In this document: positions 1 to 6,956 of the stretch, in pieces
Layout: each line of letters begins with the position of its first letter
How positions within the stretch are numbered: the first letter of the stretch is position 1
Source of the DNA: Nonomuraea spiralis
GTDB lineage: Bacteria; Actinomycetota; Actinomycetes; Streptosporangiales; Streptosporangiaceae
NCBI RefSeq assembly: GCF_014648435.1
Contig: NZ_BMRC01000009.1
Location: 62,001-126,000, forward strand
Direction: 5' to 3'
DNA length: 64,000 nt
Program-made: the position numbers and the translations under genes
The notes under the pieces: model-generated
What the model was told of the DNA's origin: nothing
Databases searched by the model: none
Seen by the model: the letters and a program-made list of their open reading frames with translations, nothing else

Positions 1-761
1 TGACCGAACTGGCCGTCGTCACCGGCGCCGCCAGGGGCCTCGGCCAGGCCATCGCCGGACGCCTGTCGGCCGACGGCTACCGGGTGATCACCGTCGACCG
101 GCCGGGCGCGGGCTGCGCGTACGGGTTCGACCTGGCCGACACCGAGGGCCTGGCCGGGCTCGCCGACGCGGTCCGGCGCGACCACGGGCCGATCCACGTC
201 CTGGTCAACAACGCCGGGGTGGCTCGTCTTGAGCACTTCAACGAGATCACCGTGGCCGGCTGGCAGGCCGTCATGCGGGTCAACTGCGACGCGCCGTTCT
301 TCCTGTCGCAGCGGGTGGCCGAGCACATGATCGCTGACGGGGTCCGGGGGCGGATCGTCTCCGTCTCCTCCAAGAACGGCCTCATGGCCGAAGCCGGCCT
401 GGCCCACTACAACGCCTCCAAGGGCGCCCTGGAACTGATCACCCGCTCGCTCGCCGCCGAGCTGGGCGCGCACGGCATCACCGTCAACGCCGTCGCGCCC
501 GGCATGATCGCCACCCCGATCGACGGGGACTTCCCCTTCGACCGCGAGGCGTTCGAAGCGGCGTGGGAGGAGCGGATCCCGCTGCGCGGCGGCTACGGCC
601 GGCCGGACGACGTCGCCGGCGCGGTGGCCTACCTGGCGTCGGAGGCGGCCCGTTACGTCACCGGCTCCACCCTGGTCGTCGACGGGGGAGTGCTGGCCGA
701 CCAGATGCCCAGGCTCCGCTTCATGCCGCCCTACCGGAACTCACTGCGTCCCGGCCCTTAG
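1..761 (+). CDS. SDR family NAD(P)-dependent oxidoreductase (start cut by one base)
   Basis: Classical short-chain dehydrogenase of 253 residues, expected to be a cytosolic NAD(P)-linked alcohol or sugar dehydrogenase. The window opens on the last two bases of the start codon (xTG ACC GAA), so only one base is missing. Visible motifs are TGxxxGxG cofactor binding (T8, G9, G13, G15), NNAG at residues 70-73, catalytic Ser124, and YxxxK with Tyr137 and Lys141. A PG motif follows at 'VAPGMIATP'. The C terminus carries the usual 'YVTGSTLVVDGG' segment. Substrate cannot be read from sequence. It is convergent with the signal peptidase gene, 23 nt away. It probably belongs to a cluster lying left of the window, perhaps another sugar pathway. 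Confidence 0.93.
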   Translation, partial: TELAVVTGAARGLGQAIAGRLSADGYRVITVDRPGAGCAYGFDLADTEGLAGLADAVRRDHGPIHVLVNNAGVARLEHFNEITVAGWQAVMRVNCDAPFFLSQRVAEHMIADGVRGRIVSVSSKNGLMAEAGLAHYNASKGALELITRSLAAELGAHGITVNAVAPGMIATPIDGDFPFDREAFEAAWEERIPLRGGYGRPDDVAGAVAYLASEAARYVTGSTLVVDGGVLADQMPRLRFMPPYRNSLRPGP

Positions 762-784
762 CGGTCGCGGGTGTGCTCCCGGCG

Positions 785-1252
785 TCACCCGTCCAGGACC
801 CCGCCGCCGATCTTGCGGAGGACCACGCCGAGCAGGCGGTCCGCGGTCAGGTATCCCGAGTGGCGGGAGTCGTACGAGCGGTTCGCGTTGTCCCCCAGGA
901 CGACCAGGCGGCCCGTCGGCACCCGCGTGCCCGGCGCGGTGCGCAGGGCGGGCACGGTGTCACGCGGTATCGGGTCGCCCGGGACGGCCGCGACCCGCTT
1001 GATGATCCAGCGTGCTCCGGTGACGGTCCTGTCCCCGCCGGGGTCCGCGCCCAGGATCACGACCTGGCCGGTACGCAACGACCGGGACGACGTCCGCCGG
1101 ACGAGCACACGCTCGCCCGGCCGGTACGCGGGCAGCATGCTCTCGCCGTGGACCGTCACCACCACGTACCGCCGGCGCAGCCAGACCGCCCCGGCGACCA
1201 GCCCTGCCACGCCCGCGACCAGCGCCACCGCACCGGGATTCGGGCCGGTCAT
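785..1252 (-). CDS. S26 family signal peptidase (small, type I-like)
   Basis: 155-residue membrane-anchored serine protease of the S26 (LepB/SipS) family. One N-terminal membrane segment lies at about residues 7-28. Box B 'GESMLPAYRPGERVLV' supplies the nucleophile Ser38, 'RWIIKRVAAVPGD' the general base Lys85, and 'GDNANRSYDSR' (120-130) is the conserved box E. It is shorter than housekeeping LepB and compatible with a dedicated enzyme. The ATG overlaps the TGA of the upstream ABC exporter gene (ATGA), so the two are translationally coupled. As last gene of the peptide/TlpA/ABC cluster it is the most plausible leader peptidase for the eight-Cys peptide (inference). Alternatively it could process an unrelated exported protein. 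Confidence 0.9.
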   Translation of the reverse strand: MTGPNPGAVALVAGVAGLVAGAVWLRRRYVVVTVHGESMLPAYRPGERVLVRRTSSRSLRTGQVVILGADPGGDRTVTGARWIIKRVAAVPGDPIPRDTVPALRTAPGTRVPTGRLVVLGDNANRSYDSRHSGYLTADRLLGVVLRKIGGGVLDG

Positions 1253-3102
1253 CGTGCCGCCCCCGTCGGCTGCGCGTCGTCCCGGTAGCCGGCGGCCTGC
1301 CGGGTGAACAGCCGCGCGTACGCGCCGCCGCCGGCCAGCAGCGCCGCGTGCGTGCCCTCCTCGGTCACGACGCCGTCGGCCAGCACCACGATCCGGCCGG
1401 CGTCACGGACCGCCCCGAGTCGATGCGAGACGAGCACGCTGGTACGCCCGCCGCGCAGCCGCGCGAGCTGCCGATGCACCTCGTACTCGGCCTCGGGGTC
1501 CAGCCCGGCGCTGGGCTCGTCGAGGATCATCAGGTCGCGGTCGTGCCGGAGGAACGCCCTGGCCAGGGCGACCCGCTGCCACTGCCCGCCGGACAGCGCC
1601 ACGCCCTCAGCCGTTCCGTCCTCCTGGTCGGGGCGGAACCCGCGGCTCAGCAGCGTGCGGTACCCGGCGGGCAGGGCCTCGACGGTGTCGTGGACGCCGG
1701 CCTCCCGCGCCGCCCGCTCGATCCGCGCCCGGTCCCCGGCGGCGGACAGGTCGCCCACCGCGATGTTGTCGGCCGCGGTCAGCTCGTAGGCCACGAAGTC
1801 CTGGAAGACCGCGCCGATCCGGGCGCGCAGCGTCTCCGGCGGCACGTCGCGGAGGTCGACCCCGTCCCACAGGACGACGCCGCGCGTCGGGTCGTAGAAC
1901 CGGCACAGCAGCTTCACCAGCGTGCTCTTGCCCGCGCCGTTCCGTCCGACCAGGGCGACCGAGTCGCCGTGCGGGATGAACAGGTCGAGGCCGCGCAGCA
2001 CCCACGGATGGTCCTCGCTGTAGCGGAACCAGACGTCACGCAGCTCGATGCCCCGGCGCAGCGGCGGCAGGGAACGGGGACGCTCCGGCACGGGCAGGCC
2101 GGGCCCGGCGGTCACGATCGCGACATGGTGATGGAACGTCAGCAACTGCTCGTACGCCATCACACCCGCCGACACCACGACGTTCAGCGCGGACTGGACC
2201 CCGGCGACGGCGGCCACGAACATCGACACGTCACCGACGCCGAGTTGCCCGCGGCCCGCCGCGAGGATCGCCCAGACCAGCCCCGCACCGGCCACGACCG
2301 CCGAGGTGCCCGCCAGGCTGGCCCGTACCAGGAACTCCCGCCGGTCCGTCCGGCGGCGGGCGGCGTTCGCCGAGCGCAGCTCGGTCAGCATGCGCAGCCG
2401 CAGGAACGCGCCGAGATCGAACAGCCGGGTCTCCTTGGCGGCGTCCACGGTGGACATCAGCTGCGCGTAGAACATCTCCCTGCGCTCGGCGGGACCGATC
2501 CGCCACAACATCGCGACCCGCTGCCGCGACATCCGGAGCTCGATGAGCAACGCAGGCACGGCCGACACCACGACCAGCACGGTGAACCCCACGTTGATCA
2601 CCACCAGGGCCCCGATGAACCCGGCGACGGTGAGCGCGCCGCGCGCGGCCGAGAGCGCCGTGTCCACCAGCCTGCCGGGGTTGCTCGCGCTCTGCTGGGC
2701 CAGGCGCAGCCGGTCGAGGAACGCGGGGCTCTCGAACCGGGCCAGCCCCGGGAAGCCGGACACCGCCGCGAACAGCTCGTCCTTGGCCCGCAACGCCGCC
2801 CGGCGGTCCACCTCGGCACGCAGGTACTGCCCGGCGTGCGCCGCCGCCGCGCCGGCCGTCGTCACGGCGGCGATGCCCAGCGCCAGGCCGGGCAGCACGC
2901 CGGCCCGCCCCGATGCCACCCCGTCGAGCACGGCCTTGGCCAGCCACGCCAGGGCGACCGGTCCGGCCGCGCCGACGAGGGTGGTCGCCAGGTAGGCGAG
3001 CACGTGGGCCGGCGCCGCCCGCCACACCGTCCCGGCGGCGCGGGCCGCGCACCCCGCCAGGACCCGCGAACTCGGTGCCGTGGCGGGCCGGCTGCCGGTC
3101 AC
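1249..3102 (-). CDS. ABC transporter, fused permease and ATPase (peptide exporter type)
   Basis: 617-residue half-transporter from a GTG start that overlaps the stop of the upstream thiol oxidoreductase gene (GTGA). The N-terminal transmembrane domain spans roughly residues 20-310. The ATPase domain follows, with Walker A 'GRNGAGKSTLVKLL' near residue 390, signature 'LSGGQWQRVALARAF', Walker B 'LMILDEPSAG' and the H-loop 'SVLVSHRLG'. There is no N-terminal C39 peptidase domain, unlike PCAT bacteriocin exporters, so leader removal would need a separate protease; a signal peptidase gene follows immediately. The open frame continues upstream of this GTG but that part reads as low-complexity Arg/Pro/Gly. 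Function as exporter of the neighbouring Cys-rich peptide is inference from synteny. Confidence 0.9.
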   Translation of the reverse strand: MTGSRPATAPSSRVLAGCAARAAGTVWRAAPAHVLAYLATTLVGAAGPVALAWLAKAVLDGVASGRAGVLPGLALGIAAVTTAGAAAAHAGQYLRAEVDRRAALRAKDELFAAVSGFPGLARFESPAFLDRLRLAQQSASNPGRLVDTALSAARGALTVAGFIGALVVINVGFTVLVVVSAVPALLIELRMSRQRVAMLWRIGPAERREMFYAQLMSTVDAAKETRLFDLGAFLRLRMLTELRSANAARRRTDRREFLVRASLAGTSAVVAGAGLVWAILAAGRGQLGVGDVSMFVAAVAGVQSALNVVVSAGVMAYEQLLTFHHHVAIVTAGPGLPVPERPRSLPPLRRGIELRDVWFRYSEDHPWVLRGLDLFIPHGDSVALVGRNGAGKSTLVKLLCRFYDPTRGVVLWDGVDLRDVPPETLRARIGAVFQDFVAYELTAADNIAVGDLSAAGDRARIERAAREAGVHDTVEALPAGYRTLLSRGFRPDQEDGTAEGVALSGGQWQRVALARAFLRHDRDLMILDEPSAGLDPEAEYEVHRQLARLRGGRTSVLVSHRLGAVRDAGRIVVLADGVVTEEGTHAALLAGGGAYARLFTRQAAGYRDDAQPTGAAR

Positions 3103-3653
3103 GCCGGGGATCCGGCTGCCAGCCGGGAGAGCCTGGGCGCGGTCGCGAGCAGCCTGCCGCCCGCGGACACCTGGAAGAAGGCCGGGAAGGACCGGACCCG
3201 GAACGCGTCGGCCACGTGCGGGCGCGCGTCGTCCAGGACGACCTGGGCGACCGGCAGCAGCGTCGTGACCAGCTCCGCCGGGTCCCCGGACCGGCCGTCG
3301 ACCACGGCCAGCACCCGTGACCGGTCCTGCCCCGCCGCCCAGGAGGCCAGCTCGGGAAGCTGCTCGTGACAACCTCGGCAGTCCGGCGAGAGGAACGCGA
3401 CGACCGTCCCCTCGGGCAGGAGGTCGCGCGTCACGTGGCCCCCTTCCACGGTCGTCGCGTCGAAGTCGCCGACGACCTCGCCGACGGCCACCCCGCCGGA
3501 CGCTCCGGCCGGGCCGCCCGCGTCGGCGAGCTCGTACAGGGCGTCGATCAGTTTCGTGTGCTCCTTGAGCCGGCGGACCACGGCGAGGGTCAACACCAGG
3601 TCCACCAGACACAGGGCGCCGACGAGGACCACGGTCGCGATCAGGTAGGGCAC
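3099..3653 (-). CDS. MauD/TlpA-like membrane-anchored thiol-disulfide oxidoreductase
   Basis: 184 residues. An N-terminal membrane anchor (about residues 3-26) is followed by a basic stretch and a thioredoxin fold facing outside. The active site is 'SPDCRGCHEQLP' with Cys92 and Cys95, and the cis-Pro region is 'VRSFPAFFQV'. The anchor-plus-CxxC layout resembles MauD, the accessory protein needed for disulfides of the Cys-rich methylamine dehydrogenase small subunit (family knowledge). GTG start with a GGAGG six bases upstream. It lies 77 nt downstream of the Cys-rich peptide gene and overlaps the ABC gene by 4 nt. The likely role is oxidation or isomerisation of peptide cysteines outside the membrane. 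No MauE/DoxX partner is present in the cluster. Confidence 0.88.
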   Translation of the reverse strand: MPYLIATVVLVGALCLVDLVLTLAVVRRLKEHTKLIDALYELADAGGPAGASGGVAVGEVVGDFDATTVEGGHVTRDLLPEGTVVAFLSPDCRGCHEQLPELASWAAGQDRSRVLAVVDGRSGDPAELVTTLLPVAQVVLDDARPHVADAFRVRSFPAFFQVSAGGRLLATAPRLSRLAAGSPA

Positions 3654-3730
3654 AGGACACCTCCGTGTGAAAGCTCATGAACGTGCCCGGCCGCGTCATG
3701 CCGCCGGGCACCGGTCATCGTGGCGGGTGA

Positions 3731-3913
3731 TCAGTAGCAGTAGTCGTAACGCTGGCAGGAGCCACACGAACGGTGACCGTCCGGGTAGTAGCAGCAGTAG
3801 CGGCCGATGCCCCAGCCGCTGCAGCACTCGTAGGAGCAGTCGGTGGCGCGGGCCACCGTGTGCGGCACGATCATTTCGAGCAGCCGGTCGGCCATTCTGG
3901 TCATCGCACGCAT
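3731..3913 (-). CDS. Small eight-cysteine peptide, putative precursor (bacteriocin/RiPP-like)
   Basis: 60-residue protein that I do not recognise as a named family. The ATG has a strong Shine-Dalgarno (AAAGGGAGG, 5 nt spacing), which argues that it is real. Residues 1-24 form a Cys-free, leader-like part with an amphipathic helix (MADRLLEMIV, 7-16). Residues 25-60 contain all eight Cys at 26, 30, 31, 40, 41, 50, 53 and 59, seven Tyr, one Trp and several Gly, ending in YCY. An even Cys count with CC pairs suggests four disulfides. The neighbours are a SARP regulator upstream and a thiol oxidoreductase, ABC exporter and signal peptidase downstream on the same strand. There is no classical Sec signal, no lanthionine, radical-SAM or YcaO enzyme nearby. 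A metal-binding small protein is an alternative. Confidence 0.8.
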   Translation of the reverse strand: MRAMTRMADRLLEMIVPHTVARATDCSYECCSGWGIGRYCCYYPDGHRSCGSCQRYDYCY

Positions 3914-3935
3914 CGAAGCCTCCCTTTCGGCAGTC

Positions 3936-3959
3936 CCGAGCGGGCCCTCGCCCGCTCGG
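3936..3959 (-). promoter_or_regulatory. Perfect 10-bp hairpin in leader of the Cys-rich peptide gene
   Basis: Arms CCGAGCGGGC (3936-3945) and GCCCGCTCGG (3950-3959) are exact reverse complements around a 4-nt loop. The hairpin lies about 10 nt upstream of the peptide Shine-Dalgarno and 95 nt after the SARP gene stop. There is no T tract. It could terminate or attenuate SARP transcription, or stabilise the 5' end of a highly expressed peptide transcript. Confidence 0.6.
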
Positions 3960-4054
3960 CGCGGCGGGGTCCGGCCGGCCCAGGGCCGCCGTACCGCCGC
4001 TCGTCGCAGCCTGCACCCAGGGGTTGATCGATCTCTGAATGATTTCTTAACGGC

Positions 4055-6784
4055 CTATCGGCGCTGGTCACAGGCCGTGATGCGGGCCCGTACCCGGTCG
4101 GCCTGCGTATCGCCGAGCGTGTCGTAGCACTCCGCCGCCCGCCGCCAGGCGTCGAGCGCGGAGGCGGTGTCGCCCGCCCGTAGGTGCGTCTCGCCCAGGC
4201 GGACCAGCGTCTCGGCGGCCGGGTGCAGGTCGCCGCAGCCGCGCAGCAGCTCGACGGCCCGCTCGTAGCACGTCACCGCCTGCGCGAGGTCGCCCATGGC
4301 CGCCAGCACGTAGGCGATGCTGTCCCAGGCGTGCCCTTCGCCCTGGGCGTACCCGGACTCGGCCAGGATGCGCTGCGCCCGGCGGCAGTGGTCCAGCGCC
4401 TCGTCGTACTCGCCGGCCTCGGCGTGCAGCCAGCCCGCGTTGTTCAACGCCCGTGCCTCGCCGATGACGTCGCCCACCTGCCGGAACAGCTCCCGCGCGC
4501 GCAGCACGTGGCCCAGCGCCTCGCCGGAGCGCAGCCGGTTCAGCGAGGTCGAGACGCCGAGGTGCAGGTGCGCTTCGAGAACCGGCTCGTCGAGGTCCTC
4601 GTGCAGGTCGATCGCCCGCCGGAAGTGCTCGACCGCCTCCCGTTCCAGGCCGAGCTTGGCGTGGGCGCGCGCGATGCTGCTGTGGGAACGGGCCTGGGCC
4701 AGCCGGTCGCCGAGCCGGCCGGCCGCGTCCAGCGCCACGGCCTGAACGCTCAGGATCTGCTCCCACGGGCCGTGGCGCTGCATGAACTCGGCGAACGCCC
4801 ACGCCAGTTGCCACGTGTGCCGGTCCAGCCCCGCCGCGGCCGCCTCCGCCAGCAGGGACGGCAGCGTCACCGCCTCGTCGGCGTACCAGCGCAGGGCCTC
4901 CACCGGGCCGGCGAACCGTTCCCGCACGGCCCCGCGTGCCCGCGGCTCCGGCGTCAGCCGCTCGCGGTGGGGGTAGCAGAGCTCGCTCGCGGCGCACGCC
5001 GAGTGCAGGTAGTAGTCCAGCAGCCGCCGCGTCGCGGCACGCAGCGCCGCGCGGCTGTCCATGGCCCGTGCCAGCTCCGCCGCGTACACCCGCAGCAGGT
5101 CGTGCGTACGCAGGCGGCCACGCGCGCGTACGTCGATCAGGTTGGCGCGGACGAGCTGCGCCGACAGCTCACCCGCGGTCTCCACCGGAAGGGCGGCCAG
5201 GCTCGCCGCGGCCGCGAGCGGCAGGGCCGGGCCGGGGTGCAGCCCGAGGCGCCGGAACAGGCGGATCGCGAGCGCGGGCAGGTGCCGGCACGACCGCCCG
5301 AAGACGTGGCGCAGGTCGACCGCCGGATCGGTGTGGGCGAACGGTTCCAGGTCCGTGCCGGCCCGCGCGAGGTCCGCGGCGGCCTTGGCCAGCGGCAGTT
5401 CGTCGCCCTGCGCGAGTTGTGCCGCGACGATCGCCAGTGCCAGCGGCAATCGGCCGCACCGGCGGATGATCAGCGCGGTGGCCTCGGGCTCGGCCGCCAG
5501 CCGGGGTTCCCCCAGCCGCGCCGCCAGCAGGCGGTGGGCGTCGTCGTCGGGGAGGACGTCCAGGCGTACCAGGGAGGCCCCTGTGGTGACCGCGAGACCG
5601 GACAACTCGGAACGGCTGACGACCAGCGTCAGGCATCCCGGCGCGGTGGCCAGCAGTGGGCGTACCTGGTCGGCGCCGCGCGCGTCGTCGAGCACGACGA
5701 GGACCCGCCGGCTGGCCAGCAGGCTGCGGTAGAGACCGATCCGGGCCTCGACGTCCGACGGCACCTGCGTCTCCGGGACCCCGAGGGCGGTGAGGAACCG
5801 GGGGAGCACCGCGGCCGCGTCGGCCGGGCCGAGCGTGCCGAGATCGGCGTGCAGCTGGCCGTCCGGGAAGCGGTCGCGGTTCACGTGGGCCCAGTGCAGC
5901 GCGAGTGACGACTTGCCCACTCCGGGCGGTCCGGAGATCGCGCAGACCGCGGCGGCCGGCGGCTGGTCGCCGCGCGCCGCCGCGGTCAGCCGGGCCAGCT
6001 CGGCCGCCCGGCCGACGAAGCCCCTCAGGTCGCCGGGGAGCTGGGCGGGGACCACGCGGGCGGGGTCGGCCGTGTCACCGGAGCGCAGCAACATCCGATG
6101 GGCACGCCGCAGCGCCGCGCCGGGTTCGACGCCCAGCTCCTCGGCCAGCGTCCGGCGCACGCCGGCGAAGCGGGCCAGCGCCTCGGCCGTACGGCCCCAG
6201 GTGTGCAGCGCCTCGATCAGCGCGACGGCGACCAGTTCGTCCAGCGGGTGCTCGTCGGCCAGCGGCGACAACGCGGCCACCGCGGCCGCGGCGTCGCGGG
6301 TGGTCACCGCGCGTGCCCACCGCAGCAGGTTCTCCTTGCGTTCGTCGTGCAGGCGGTGGCGGGCGCGTTCGGCCCATTCGCCGGGCAGCCCGGTCAGTGG
6401 GTCGCCGCGCCACAACTCCAGGGCCTCGCCGAGCAGCCGCGCCGGATCGGGTTCGGTCGTCGCCCGTTCGGCGAGACCGCGGAAGCGCGACACGTCCACG
6501 GCGGAGTCGTCCAGGTCGAGCAGGTAGCCGCCGGGCCGGTGGACGACGGCGCCCTCGTCCGCCAGGACGTCGCGGCGGACGCGGGTGATGAGCGTGTACA
6601 GGGTGCGCCGCGCCCCCGGCGGGACCCGTTCGCCCCAGACCCGTCCGAGCAGCGACTCGACCGGGACGACCCGGCCGACCTCCCACGCGAGCGCGGCCAG
6701 TGCCAGCGCCACCTGTGGCGGTCGCACCGGCAGCACCTGCCCAGGACGTTCCACTTCCACCGGGCCGAGTAATCGGATCAGCAC
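4055..6784 (-). CDS. AfsR/SARP family transcriptional regulator (SARP-NB-ARC-TPR)
   Basis: 909-residue regulator from a GTG start. An OmpR-type winged helix occupies about residues 1-95 and a bacterial transcriptional activation domain about 100-245. The NB-ARC ATPase has Walker A 'GPPGVGKS' at 285-292 and Walker B-like 'RRVLVVLDDARG'. The C-terminal third is TPR-rich. This architecture is that of AfsR-like pathway activators of secondary metabolism in actinomycetes. It is followed on the same strand, after 141 nt, by the eight-Cys peptide gene, so it is the natural activator of that cluster (inference). I could not find an unambiguous heptamer direct-repeat SARP site in the gap. The in-frame extension upstream of the GTG is not SARP-like, so 6784 was chosen. 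Confidence 0.92.
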   Translation of the reverse strand: MLIRLLGPVEVERPGQVLPVRPPQVALALAALAWEVGRVVPVESLLGRVWGERVPPGARRTLYTLITRVRRDVLADEGAVVHRPGGYLLDLDDSAVDVSRFRGLAERATTEPDPARLLGEALELWRGDPLTGLPGEWAERARHRLHDERKENLLRWARAVTTRDAAAAVAALSPLADEHPLDELVAVALIEALHTWGRTAEALARFAGVRRTLAEELGVEPGAALRRAHRMLLRSGDTADPARVVPAQLPGDLRGFVGRAAELARLTAAARGDQPPAAAVCAISGPPGVGKSSLALHWAHVNRDRFPDGQLHADLGTLGPADAAAVLPRFLTALGVPETQVPSDVEARIGLYRSLLASRRVLVVLDDARGADQVRPLLATAPGCLTLVVSRSELSGLAVTTGASLVRLDVLPDDDAHRLLAARLGEPRLAAEPEATALIIRRCGRLPLALAIVAAQLAQGDELPLAKAAADLARAGTDLEPFAHTDPAVDLRHVFGRSCRHLPALAIRLFRRLGLHPGPALPLAAAASLAALPVETAGELSAQLVRANLIDVRARGRLRTHDLLRVYAAELARAMDSRAALRAATRRLLDYYLHSACAASELCYPHRERLTPEPRARGAVRERFAGPVEALRWYADEAVTLPSLLAEAAAAGLDRHTWQLAWAFAEFMQRHGPWEQILSVQAVALDAAGRLGDRLAQARSHSSIARAHAKLGLEREAVEHFRRAIDLHEDLDEPVLEAHLHLGVSTSLNRLRSGEALGHVLRARELFRQVGDVIGEARALNNAGWLHAEAGEYDEALDHCRRAQRILAESGYAQGEGHAWDSIAYVLAAMGDLAQAVTCYERAVELLRGCGDLHPAAETLVRLGETHLRAGDTASALDAWRRAAECYDTLGDTQADRVRARITACDQRR

Positions 6785-6923
6785 GACGGCGCACCCCCTG
6801 CTCGTGGATCTTGTTCGAGCGTAACCAACGTCCGGGAGCCGTGGGGGCCGTGAGGAAGGTGAAGCGGGAGTCCTGCCGGTTCCCGCCGTGCCGGTCAGGC
6901 CGACCGCCGCGCCCATGACGAGC

Positions 6924-6951
6924 GCGGCGATCGGCGGCTGATGATCGCCGC
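6924..6951 (-). terminator. Candidate terminator hairpin after the GH29 gene
   Basis: Inverted repeat GCGGCGATC (6924-6932) / GATCGCCGC (6943-6951) with a 10-nt loop, beginning 5 nt beyond the fucosidase stop codon on the minus strand. The stem is GC rich and has no following U tract, as is common in high-GC actinomycetes. It separates the carbohydrate island from the SARP gene. Confidence 0.5.
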
Positions 6952-6956
6952 TTGTG

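Noticed and set aside
3731..3913. The Cys-rich peptide as a methylamine dehydrogenase small subunit (MauA), because of the MauD-like neighbour.
   Set aside because: It is far too short, has 8 rather than the roughly dozen Cys of MauA, and no large subunit, MauE or MauG gene is nearby; the link is only by analogy of disulfide maturation.
3914..4054. SARP heptamer direct repeats upstream of the peptide gene.
   Set aside because: No pair of TCGAGxx-like heptamers at 11- or 22-bp period could be found by eye; the sequence is dominated by the hairpin.
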